Part shown: positions 57,209-64,000 of the stretch, piece by piece | How positions within the stretch are numbered: the stretch's first letter is position 1 | Layout: each line of letters begins with the position of its first letter | Assembly (NCBI RefSeq): GCF_007922615.2 | Contig: NZ_CP042301.2 | Location: 2,852,001 to 2,916,000 of the forward strand | Reading direction: 5' to 3' | DNA length: 64,000 bases | From: Nitratireductor mangrovi | Lineage (GTDB): Bacteria > Pseudomonadota > Alphaproteobacteria > Rhizobiales > Rhizobiaceae | Notes under the pieces: model-generated | Seen by the model: the letters and a program-made list of their open reading frames with translations, nothing else | Told to the model about the DNA's origin: nothing | The model's database searches: none | Position numbers and translations under genes: made by a program

Positions 57209-58375
57209 TCACGTCCGCTTCTTGTTGCTGGTGCCGGGCAGCGTGCCCTCCAGCTTGCAGATGATGCCGAGCATGATCTCGTCAGCGCCGGCGCCGATCG
57301 ACACCAGGCGCGTATCGCGGTAGGCGCGACTGACGGGGTTGTCGTAGGTATAGCCCATGCCGCCCCAATATTGCAGGCAGGTGTCGGTGATCTCGCGCGC
57401 CAGCCGTCCGGTCTTCAGCTTGGCCATGGAGGCGAGCCGCGTGACGTCGCGCCCGGCGACATATTGCTCGACCGCGCCCCAGGTCAGCGCCCTCAGGGCC
57501 TCGACCTCGGTCCTCAATTCGGCGAGCCGGAAATGCACCACCTGATTGTCGAGGATTGGTTTGCCAAAGGTCTTGCGCTCGCCGGTATATTCGATGGTGA
57601 GGTCGATCAGCCGGTCGAAGCCCTTCAGCGAGCTTGCCGCGGAATAGAGCCGCTCCTCCTGGAACTGCAGCATCTGCATGGTGAAGCCCATGCCTTCCTG
57701 GCCGATAATATTCTGAGCCGGTACCCGCACCTCGTCGAAGAAGAGCTGCGCAGTGTCCGACGAGTTCATGCCGATCTTTTTGATTTTCTGCCGCGTGATA
57801 CCCTTGGCGTCCATCGGCACCGCGATCAGTGACTTGTTCTGGTGCACCTGGCCTTCAGATGTGTTGGCGAGCAGGCAACACCAGTCGGCCTTCATGCCAT
57901 TGGTGATCCACATCTTTGTGCCCGAGATGACGTAGTCGTCACCGTCCCTGCGGGCGGTGGTCTTCACGGCGGCCACATCCGACCCGCCGCCGGGTTCGGA
58001 GACGCCGAGACAACCGACAACGTCGCCGGCGATCGACGGCGCCAGGAAATTCGACTTCACGTGTTCTGAACCGAAGCGGTTGAGCGCCGGCGTGCACATG
58101 TCGGTGTGAACGCCGATCGCCATCGGCACGCCACCGCATGCGCAAAGCCCGAGTTCCTCGGCCATCACCATGGAATAGGAAAAGTCCAGGCCGAGGCCGC
58201 CATAGTCGGGATCGTATTTGATGCCGAGCAGGCCGAGTTTGCCGAGCTTCTTGAACAGGTCGTGGGAGGGGAACTCCTCCGCTGCCTCCCATTCATCGAC
58301 ATGCGGGTTGATCTCGGTCTCGACGAACCTGGCGACCGTGCGGCGCAGGTTTTCATGCTCGGCGGTGAATTGCAT
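57209..58375 (-). CDS. Acyl-CoA dehydrogenase (citronellyl- or isovaleryl-CoA type)
   Basis: A 388-residue flavoenzyme. It opens with QFTAEHENLRRTVARFVETEINPHVDEWE, close to AtuD-type citronellyl-CoA dehydrogenases. FAD and substrate signatures are GVSEPGGGSDVAAVKTTARRDGDDYVISGTKMWITNG and YWGGMGYTYDNPVSRAYRDTR. The usual C-terminal base position reads IGAG, so the base is more likely the ERL glutamate near 245, as in isovaleryl-CoA dehydrogenase. It sits between the carboxylase subunit genes. Confidence 0.9.
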   Translation of the reverse strand: MQFTAEHENLRRTVARFVETEINPHVDEWEAAEEFPSHDLFKKLGKLGLLGIKYDPDYGGLGLDFSYSMVMAEELGLCACGGVPMAIGVHTDMCTPALNRFGSEHVKSNFLAPSIAGDVVGCLGVSEPGGGSDVAAVKTTARRDGDDYVISGTKMWITNGMKADWCCLLANTSEGQVHQNKSLIAVPMDAKGITRQKIKKIGMNSSDTAQLFFDEVRVPAQNIIGQEGMGFTMQMLQFQEERLYSAASSLKGFDRLIDLTIEYTGERKTFGKPILDNQVVHFRLAELRTEVEALRALTWGAVEQYVAGRDVTRLASMAKLKTGRLAREITDTCLQYWGGMGYTYDNPVSRAYRDTRLVSIGAGADEIMLGIICKLEGTLPGTSNKKRT

Positions 58376-58423
58376 GCGGTTCCTCCTCTGCTTCCCCGAG
58401 GTGACGGAGAACGCGTACCTTCG

Positions 58424-60037
58424 CTATCCTCGCGCGACCCCGAAGCTGTTCGGCCTGAGCTCCCTGCCCGCGCCTTCTGCGGCGATCTGAAGGCAGAGCC
58501 CGAGGATACGGCGCGTATCGCGCGGATCGATGATGCCGTCGTCCCAGAGTCGCGCCGTGGCGAAGAGAGCGGTCGATTGCGCCTCCACGCCGGCCCTGAT
58601 GCCACCGCTCATCTTGCCAAGCTGCTCCTCGTCGACCTCGGCTCCGGACGCTGCCGCCTTGCCGCGATGCACGATCTCCATCACCTTCGCCGCCTGTTCG
58701 CCGCCCATGACGGCCGTGCGCGCCGACGGCCACGAAAAGATGAAGCGTGGCGAGAACCCTCGTCCGCACATACCGTAGTTGCCGGCGCCGTACGAGCCTC
58801 CGAGAATGAAGGTGAATTTCGGCACCCGCGCATTGGCGACGGCCTGGATCATCTTGGAGCCGTGCTTGATTGCCCCGTCGCGCTCGGCTTCTGAGCCGAC
58901 CATGTAGCCGGTCGTGTTCTGCAGGAAGACCAGCGGCACGCCGGTCTGGTCGCAGAGCTGGATGAACTGCGCCGCCTTCAGCGAACCGGCCGGCATGATC
59001 GGCCCATTATTGGCGAGGATGCCGATGCGGTGGCCTTCGACAGCGGCGTGGCCACAGGTGGTATCCGGCGCATATTCGCGTTTGAACTCGAAGAAATCCG
59101 AACCGTCGACGATGCGCGCGATCACCTCCTTCATGTCGAACGGGGCCTTCTCGTCCGCCGGCACGATCCCCATCAGTTCCTCAGGATCGAACACTGGGGC
59201 GGGAGCGACGGTCCGCACTGCCCCGACGTCGTCCCAGGCCAGCTGCTTCATGATCTCGCGGCCGAGCGCGATCGCCTCGACATCGTCCTCGGCGATGTAT
59301 TCGCCAAGGCCCGTGACCCGGCCATGCAAGTCGGCGCCGCCGAGATCCTCGTCATTCGCTTCCTCGCCGATCGCGGCCTTCACCAGCGGCGGCCCGGCGA
59401 GGAAAATTTTCGATCGCTTGCGCACCAGCACGACGTAGTCGGAGAGCCCGGGCAGGTAGGCGCCACCGGCGGTCGAGGAGCCGTGCACGATCGCGACCTG
59501 GGGAATCCCGGCAGCCGACAGCCGCGCCTGGTTGGCGAAGGAGCGCCCGCCCTCCACGAACATCTCCGCCTGGTAGAGCAGATTAGCGCCGCCGCTTTCG
59601 ACGAGGTAGATCAGCGGCAGCCGGTTCTCGAACGCGATCTCGTGCAACCGCAACGCCTTCTTGAGCCCGATCGGCGGGATGGTCCCGCCCTTGATGCCCG
59701 AATCCGAGGCTGAGACGATGCAGCGTCGGCCCGCGACCACGCCGACGCCGGCTATGGTGCCGCCGCCCATGATGTTCTTCTCGCCGTCGTCGTCATGCAT
59801 CTTGTAGCCGGCAAGCGTGCTGAGCTCGATGAAGGGCTGGCCGCGATCGAGAAGACGCTCCACTCGCGCCCGCGGCAGGATCTGGCCGCGCTCGGCAAAA
59901 CGTTCGCGGCGCGACGCGGAGTTTTCGCGCACCCGCCTCTCGAGGTCGCGCACCTGGCCAAGTTTGTCCGACATCGCCTTGGTGTTGGCCCGGAAGGCTT
60001 CGGAGCGCGTGTCGAGCGCAGTCGAAAGAGCCGGCAT
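58424..60037 (-). CDS. Acyl-CoA carboxylase carboxyltransferase subunit
   Basis: A 537-residue crotonase-superfamily carboxyltransferase. STLAGYKMHDDDGEKNIMGGG, ASDSGIKGGTIPPIGLKKALRLHEIA and SSTAGGAYLPGLSDYVVLV match geranyl-CoA/methylcrotonyl-CoA carboxylase beta subunits, and FLQNTTGYMVG with GGSYGAGNYGMCGRGFSPRF closes the active site. It carboxylates a beta-methyl enoyl-CoA. It starts at ATG 60037, overlapping the SDR stop by one base. The dehydrogenase follows after 48 bp. Confidence 0.92.
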   Translation of the reverse strand: MPALSTALDTRSEAFRANTKAMSDKLGQVRDLERRVRENSASRRERFAERGQILPRARVERLLDRGQPFIELSTLAGYKMHDDDGEKNIMGGGTIAGVGVVAGRRCIVSASDSGIKGGTIPPIGLKKALRLHEIAFENRLPLIYLVESGGANLLYQAEMFVEGGRSFANQARLSAAGIPQVAIVHGSSTAGGAYLPGLSDYVVLVRKRSKIFLAGPPLVKAAIGEEANDEDLGGADLHGRVTGLGEYIAEDDVEAIALGREIMKQLAWDDVGAVRTVAPAPVFDPEELMGIVPADEKAPFDMKEVIARIVDGSDFFEFKREYAPDTTCGHAAVEGHRIGILANNGPIMPAGSLKAAQFIQLCDQTGVPLVFLQNTTGYMVGSEAERDGAIKHGSKMIQAVANARVPKFTFILGGSYGAGNYGMCGRGFSPRFIFSWPSARTAVMGGEQAAKVMEIVHRGKAAASGAEVDEEQLGKMSGGIRAGVEAQSTALFATARLWDDGIIDPRDTRRILGLCLQIAAEGAGRELRPNSFGVARG

Positions 60038-60912
60038 CAGCCTTTCTCCTCGCTGGCCAGCACCTCCGGCACCACCGCGCGGTGGAAACCGTCGAAAGCG
60101 GCAATCCTGCTCGTCGGCTTGACCGGGTAGAGCGGGTTACCGAGAGGCGCGCCACCGTCGATCGGCACGGTGACGCCGGTGACGAAGGATGCGGCATGCG
60201 ACAGCAGAAAGCACACCACCGAGGATACCTCGGCCTCGACGCCGATGCGCCCGATCGGCACGTGGTTCTTCAGTTGCGGGATGAGCGTCTTGGTCATGCC
60301 GTCATAGGTATCCATGCCGGACGATGTGATCCAGCCCGGCGCCACGGCGTTGACCCTGATGCCATACTGACCCCACTCGTAGGCTGCCGTCTTGGTGAGG
60401 TTCACCATTCCCGCCCGCGCCGCGCCGGAATGCGCCATGCCCGGCATGCCGCGCCAAATGTCGGCCGCCATGTTGACGATGGCACCGCCATTTTCACCCA
60501 TCGTCTGGGCAAAGACCTCGCGCATGACCAGAAAGCCGCCGGTCAGATTGTTCGAGACCACGGCCTCGAAACCGCGCTTGGAAATGGCCTCAAGGGGCGC
60601 TGGAAACTGTCCGCCGGCATTGTTGACCAGGCCATGGACATGACCGTGCGCGGAAACGATTGTCGCGACCGCCTCGCGCACGGCATCCTCGTCGCGGATG
60701 TCAAAGGCGCGGATCTCGGCGCTGCCGCCATCGGCGGCGATCTCCGAGGCCACCTTTTCGAGCTTTTCGACCTTGCGGCCGGCCAGAACGACATGGGCGC
60801 CGAGCGAAGAGAGTTCGTGCGCGATGCAGCGCCCAATGCCGGAGCCGCCGCCGGTGACGATATGGGTCTCGCCGCCGAAGCAGTTTTCGCGCAGTATGCT
60901 CTTGTAGCCCAT
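60037..60912 (-). CDS. SDR-family enoyl-CoA reductase-like protein (lacks YxxxK)
   Basis: A 291-residue Rossmann protein. TGGGSGIG (20-27) binds the nicotinamide nucleotide and NNAGG is at about 96. The usual catalytic YxxxK is replaced: the position reads HSGAARAGMVNLTKTAA, as in peroxisomal trans-2-enoyl-CoA reductases and AtuG-type citronellol-pathway dehydrogenases. GGAGGAG lies close before ATG 60912. It begins the operon SDR-carboxyltransferase-dehydrogenase-biotin subunit. Its reaction is uncertain; reduction of an enoyl- or dienoyl-CoA is more likely than alcohol oxidation. Confidence 0.88.
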   Translation of the reverse strand: MGYKSILRENCFGGETHIVTGGGSGIGRCIAHELSSLGAHVVLAGRKVEKLEKVASEIAADGGSAEIRAFDIRDEDAVREAVATIVSAHGHVHGLVNNAGGQFPAPLEAISKRGFEAVVSNNLTGGFLVMREVFAQTMGENGGAIVNMAADIWRGMPGMAHSGAARAGMVNLTKTAAYEWGQYGIRVNAVAPGWITSSGMDTYDGMTKTLIPQLKNHVPIGRIGVEAEVSSVVCFLLSHAASFVTGVTVPIDGGAPLGNPLYPVKPTSRIAAFDGFHRAVVPEVLASEEKG

Positions 60913-60942
60913 CGCGCTCCTCCTTCCGCAGGACGAACGCTA

Positions 60943-60965
60943 GTCAACGTTGACGTAAACGTCAA
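60943..60965. promoter_or_regulatory. Overlapping palindromes in SDR / SCP-2 divergent promoter
   Basis: GTCAACGTTGAC (60943-60954) is a perfect 12-bp palindrome. TTGACGTAAACGTCAA (60950-60965) is a perfect 7-bp dyad around AA. They share 5 bp. The second resembles the ACGT-containing operators of MerR-type LiuR, known to control leucine/isovalerate genes. The site lies between the divergent carboxylase operon and the SCP-2 gene and probably controls both. Confidence 0.6.
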
Positions 60966-61044
60966 TCGACTGATATGGGGTCGACGCGGCCATCGGGGCC
61001 GAGAGGAAACACGCAAGGCTGCCGCCGCCACGAGGAGAATGATG

Positions 61045-61326
61045 ATGAGCCTGGATTCCATCGCAGCGAAAATCGGCGAACGCGTCGCCGGCGCCGGCTT
61101 CGACAAGTCGGTGAAGTTCGACCTCGGCGAGGCCGGCGTCATCGTGATCGACGGCGCCACGGTGTCGACCAACAACGCCGATGCCGACTGCACCATCTCA
61201 ATGTCGAAGGACGATTTCGAGTCGCTGGTCTCGGGTGAACTCGACCCGACTGCTGCCTTCATGCAGGGCAAAATGAAGGTGGACGGCGACATGTCGGCCG
61301 CGATGGCGCTCAGCCAGGTGCTCTGA
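61045..61326 (+). CDS. SCP-2 sterol-transfer family protein
   Basis: A 93-residue single-domain SCP-2 protein (SLDSIAAKIGERVAGAGFDKSVKFDLGEAGVIVIDGATVS, LDPTAAFMQGKMKVDGDMSAAMAL). SCP-2 proteins bind fatty acyl-CoA or other hydrophobic ligands in a tunnel. Of three in-frame ATGs (61039, 61042, 61045) I choose the last because GAGGAG is 7 nt upstream. It is divergent from the SDR-carboxylase operon over a shared palindromic operator, so it may carry a hydrophobic intermediate of that pathway. Confidence 0.85.
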   Translation: MSLDSIAAKIGERVAGAGFDKSVKFDLGEAGVIVIDGATVSTNNADADCTISMSKDDFESLVSGELDPTAAFMQGKMKVDGDMSAAMALSQVL

Positions 61327-61454
61327 CCGGCCACAACGGGTCCGGTGTCCGTCCCTCGCCAGGCGGCCCCACCGGTCCCTTCGGTGCACAATTTCGGCTC
61401 TTGCCGGCGTAGGCCTGTCGGACATATTGTGTGCTGGGTCGGGGATCGAAAATC

Positions 61455-61820
61455 ATGACCAGCTGTCGTATCTGTGTAGCTGCCGCAGGCGTGGCAGCTA
61501 TTGTTTTGCCTGCGTACTCGGCCGAGCTCAGCGATGGTGCCTATGTCTGCACGTTGTCGAGTTATATGATCGGGGTGATCGAGATCGACGGAGACGTCTA
61601 TCGTGGCCCCGCCTTTGACGGCGAATATGAGGGCGATTACCCGTTCACGGTGGCCGACAATGTCATTCTTTGGCAGGGTCCTCTTGGGGGTCTGTCGTCC
61701 GGCGGCAATCGCGTCGTGAGCACCGTGCTCAAGAAGGCCGTTGGCGGATCCATCGGGTTCGACATCACCATCCAGAACGAGCGCGGTAACTTCCAGACGA
61801 TCAGCTGTTCACCGGAATAG
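61455..61820 (+). CDS. Small secreted hypothetical protein
   Basis: A 121-residue protein with a clear Sec signal peptide (MTSCRICVAAAGVAAIVLPAYSA) and a mature part (ELSDGAYVCTLSSYMIGVIEIDGDVYRGPAFDGEYEG) with one Cys near each end that could form a disulphide. ATG 61455 follows GGGGATCG; a TTG at 61431 is an alternative. No family is recognised. It stands alone and is followed by a strong stem-loop. Confidence 0.7.
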   Translation: MTSCRICVAAAGVAAIVLPAYSAELSDGAYVCTLSSYMIGVIEIDGDVYRGPAFDGEYEGDYPFTVADNVILWQGPLGGLSSGGNRVVSTVLKKAVGGSIGFDITIQNERGNFQTISCSPE

Positions 61821-61821
61821 T

Positions 61822-61854
61822 GCCGGAGGCTGCCCGCCCACAGCCTCCGGCTTT
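61822..61854. terminator. Bidirectional stem-loop terminator
   Basis: GCCGGAGGCTG and CAGCCTCCGGC form a perfect 11-bp stem with an 8-nt loop, followed by TTT. It begins 2 bp after the secreted-protein stop and ends 5 bp before the end of the GNAT gene, so it can serve both converging genes. Confidence 0.7.
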
Positions 61855-61859
61855 CGTGG

Positions 61860-62477
61860 TCAAGCGGCCCGCCGCAACGCCTGAACCTCGATCCTACGTC
61901 CCGATGCCCTTACAACCCCTCGTGCCCCTGCAAGTGCGCCGTCGATAAGTTCGAGCGCCAGAAGACGATGCTTCTCGTAGGGTCCCGGCATGGCGAGCTC
62001 GTCGCTCCGCTCGGCGCTGAAACCGAAGCGCTCGTAATATCCGGGGTCTCCGACGAGCAAGATCGCGCCGTGCCCGCGTCGGCGGGCCTCGGCGATCGCG
62101 TGCCGCATCAGCGCAACGCCGATGCCCGCACCCTTGAGCGCCGGTTCCACCGCTAGCGGACCGAGGAGGAGCGCATTAGGCCCATTGTGGCCGGCGCGAA
62201 CATTCCACAACCGCACGGTACCGACCAGGCGTCCATCGCCGTCCATCGCCGAGAACGCCAGCCCATCGGCCGGCAAACGACCCCGGCGCAGTTTCTCCGA
62301 CGATTTGCGCTTGCGACCCGGCCCCATCGCCCGGTCGAGCAGCACCTCGCGCGCGGCTTCATCGGCCGGCGATTCCGGTGCGACGACGACAGCCTGTCCA
62401 GCAACCTCCTGAACCGGCTCGCTGCCCGATTGGGCGGCAAATCCGCCGGCTACAGACGGCACAAGCAGAGATTCCAT
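61860..62477 (-). CDS. GNAT-family N-acetyltransferase
   Basis: A 205-residue acetyltransferase. The acetyl-CoA-binding motif region reads LGPLAVEPALKGAGIGVALMRHAIAEARRRGHGAILLVGDPGYYERFGFS, the V-x-x-x-x-G-x-G-x-A form. GDPGYYERFGF is typical of the YjgM/YpeA-like predicted acetyltransferases. The substrate is unknown. It is 95 bp from the decarboxylase gene, upstream on the same strand, so the two could be co-transcribed if the intervening region lacks a terminator; I saw none. Confidence 0.85.
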   Translation of the reverse strand: MESLLVPSVAGGFAAQSGSEPVQEVAGQAVVVAPESPADEAAREVLLDRAMGPGRKRKSSEKLRRGRLPADGLAFSAMDGDGRLVGTVRLWNVRAGHNGPNALLLGPLAVEPALKGAGIGVALMRHAIAEARRRGHGAILLVGDPGYYERFGFSAERSDELAMPGPYEKHRLLALELIDGALAGARGVVRASGRRIEVQALRRAA

Positions 62478-62572
62478 ATCCGCGATCCTTCACCAGCGGA
62501 GAGATATTCCACGAGCGAACCTGTCGCGGGCGCGATGGCCCGCGGCAGGGTGATCCGAGAGGCCTGAGCCTC

Positions 62573-63706
62573 TCAGATCACGTAGGATCGGAGCGGCTCG
62601 AAGCCGTTGAAGGCGACCGAAGCGTAGGTGGTGGTGTAAGCACCCGTTCCCTCGATCAGCACCTCATCGCCGATGGTGAGCGTCAGCGGCAGCGGATAAG
62701 GCGTCTTCTCGTAGAGTACGTCGGCCGAATCGCAGGTCGGGCCGGCCAGCACGCACGGCGCCATCTGGTCGTGGTCGCGGCCGGTCACGATCGGATAACG
62801 GATCGCCTCGTCCATTGTCTCCGCCAGCCCGCCGAACTTGCCGATGTCGAGATAAACCCAGCGCACATTGTCATTGTCGGCCTTCTTCGAGATCAGAACA
62901 ACTTCCGACTTGATCACGCCTGCATTGCCAACCATGCCGCGGCCCGGCTCGACGATCGTCTCAGGGATGCGGTTGCCGAAATGCCGACGCAGCGCACCGA
63001 AGATGGCCTGGCCATAGGCCTGAGCCGCGGGCACATCCTTCAGGTAGCGGGTCGGGAAGCCGCCGCCCATGTTGACCATCTTCAAGACGATGCCCTCCTC
63101 CGCCAGCGTCGCGAAGACACGGCCCGCATCAGCGAGCGCGCGGTCCCAGGCGGTCAGGTCGGTCTGCTGCGAGCCCACATGGAAGGAGACGCCATAGGCT
63201 TCGAGGTCGAGGCCATGCGCGTGGCGGAGCACATCCACCGCCATCGTCGGTACGCAGCCGAACTTGCGCGACAGCGGCCATTCGGCGCCTTCGCCGTCGG
63301 TGAGAACGCGGCAGAAAACACGCGCGCCCGGCGCCACGCGGGCGACCTTCTCGACTTCCTCGACGCAGTCGACGGCGAACAGCCGGATGCCAAGATCGAA
63401 GGCACGTGCAATGTCGCGCTCCTTCTTGATTGTGTTGCCGTAAGAGATGCGATCGGCGGTCGCGCCGGCGTCGAGCGCCATCTCGATTTCGGCCACGCTT
63501 GCAGTGTCGAAGGACGATCCGAGCGAGGCCAGCAGACGCAGGATTTCCGGCGCGGGATTGGCCTTCACGGCGTAGAAGATGCGGCTGTCGGGCAACGCCT
63601 TTTCAAAGGCACAAAAATTGTCGCGCACAACGTCGAGATCAACGACGAGGCAGGGTCCGTTGGGGCGTCGGGTGGCGAGGAAATCGAGGATGCGCTGGGT
63701 TGCCAT
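62573..63706 (-). CDS. Ornithine/lysine decarboxylase, PLP type III fold
   Basis: A 377-residue alanine-racemase-fold decarboxylase. Start ATG 63706 follows GGAGAGACCG; an earlier ATG at 63718 would add four residues. The PLP lysine is Lys48 in YAVKANP, and the C-terminal active-site cysteine is Cys325 in GPTCDSAD. VEPGRGMVG holds the PLP phosphate loop. Alphaproteobacterial enzymes of this type make putrescine or cadaverine. The preceding 290 bp are densely structured. Confidence 0.93.
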   Translation of the reverse strand: MATQRILDFLATRRPNGPCLVVDLDVVRDNFCAFEKALPDSRIFYAVKANPAPEILRLLASLGSSFDTASVAEIEMALDAGATADRISYGNTIKKERDIARAFDLGIRLFAVDCVEEVEKVARVAPGARVFCRVLTDGEGAEWPLSRKFGCVPTMAVDVLRHAHGLDLEAYGVSFHVGSQQTDLTAWDRALADAGRVFATLAEEGIVLKMVNMGGGFPTRYLKDVPAAQAYGQAIFGALRRHFGNRIPETIVEPGRGMVGNAGVIKSEVVLISKKADNDNVRWVYLDIGKFGGLAETMDEAIRYPIVTGRDHDQMAPCVLAGPTCDSADVLYEKTPYPLPLTLTIGDEVLIEGTGAYTTTYASVAFNGFEPLRSYVI

Positions 63707-64000
63707 CGGTCTCTCCATTGGCGGGCGGACCCGCCTTGCTCAGGGTCGCGGGCATCGCTGCCGCAAGGCTGCGATCCGCATGGACAAAGGACGTGGCCAG
63801 CTTCCAGGAACCGGACGGTGGAAGTCACCGGCACCTCGAACGCCTGTCACGCGGCGGTGAGCTTCCGCCTTGCGGCGAACGCTCGCTTTGTCTGCCTCAG
63901 CTTTGGATTGGGGAGACCCCTCCGCACTGCCGGCAATGAAGGTGTGCCTCTTCAGTAACCCCGGTCTTTGGACGACCGGCAGACACCAGAAAGGCCCGCA
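63707..64000 (-). ncRNA. Structured decarboxylase leader, possible speF element
   Basis: The 294 bp upstream of the decarboxylase have no convincing gene and several hairpins: CTTCCA/TGGAAG (63801-63824), GGCGG/CCGCC (63853-63869) and GGGG/CCCC (63910-63920). GGTG/CACC (63817-63829) overlaps the first, so the two would be mutually exclusive. The speF RNA element is known upstream of alphaproteobacterial ornithine decarboxylases and this leader fits by place and length. I cannot confirm its covariance; the window end may cut it off. Confidence 0.45.

Overview
This high-GC window looks like a chromosome segment of a Rhizobiales bacterium, most like Phyllobacteriaceae/Mesorhizobium/Brucella relatives. 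The evidence is a flagellar cluster with the rhizobial regulators VisN, VisR and Rem/FtcR, the MotC and MotE motor accessory proteins, FlaF and FlbT, two adjacent flagellins, and no FliA, FliD or FliS. I recognised this from protein motifs and gene order. No 16S or database comparison was possible.

Region 1 (1-8718) is mixed housekeeping. It holds the 3' end of an FkbM-type methyltransferase converging on a NodU/CmcH-type carbamoyltransferase, cobalamin-dependent methionine synthase metH behind a near-perfect 20-bp palindrome, a two-gene periplasmic copper unit (DUF2946 plus PCuAC chaperone) and a MATE exporter.

Region 2 (8862-45752) is one almost uninterrupted flagellar cluster of about 37 kb. 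visN-visR run rightward. motA-fliM-fliN-fliG-flhB plus a small unknown gene run leftward. From a DUF1217 gene everything runs rightward: flgF, fliI, an unknown membrane protein, flgB-flgC-fliE-flgG-flgA-flgI-motE-flgH-fliL-fliP, two flagellins, fliF, a FliH-like gene, motB-motC-fliK(motD), a lytic transglycosylase, rem, flgE-flgK-flgL-flaF-flbT-flgD-fliQ, flhA-fliR, and fliJ-, flgJ- and flgN-like genes with a last unknown. Six operon heads (motA, DUF1217, flgB, fliF, flgE, flhA) share a strict CRCRCAAG-N10-TAG promoter element that appears undocumented here. It is a candidate Rem/FtcR-dependent promoter class. Both flagellin leaders instead carry a different conserved 44-nt element with a 6-bp hairpin, a plausible target of FlbT-type post-transcriptional control.

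Region 3 (45792-61326) is a CoA-thioester catabolic island. It encodes a fumarylacetoacetate hydrolase-family protein, an enoyl-CoA hydratase, a DctPQM TRAP importer, a DUF3237 protein, a MarR regulator, a hotdog thioesterase, a thiolase, a feruloyl-CoA-synthase-like ligase, and a biotin-dependent acyl-CoA carboxylase (both subunits) with an acyl-CoA dehydrogenase and an SDR. A divergent SCP-2 protein closes it. The carboxylase block resembles the atu/gny (acyclic terpenoid) and liu (leucine/isovalerate) systems but matches neither fully. Two matching palindromes, one between the enoyl-CoA hydratase and dctP and one before the ligase, suggest a MarR regulon. A compound palindrome controls the carboxylase/SCP-2 divergence.

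Region 4 (61455-64000) holds a small secreted protein with a strong terminator, a GNAT acetyltransferase, and a type III ornithine/lysine decarboxylase with a long structured leader that could be the alphaproteobacterial speF element. No tRNA, rRNA, CRISPR or insertion sequence was seen.
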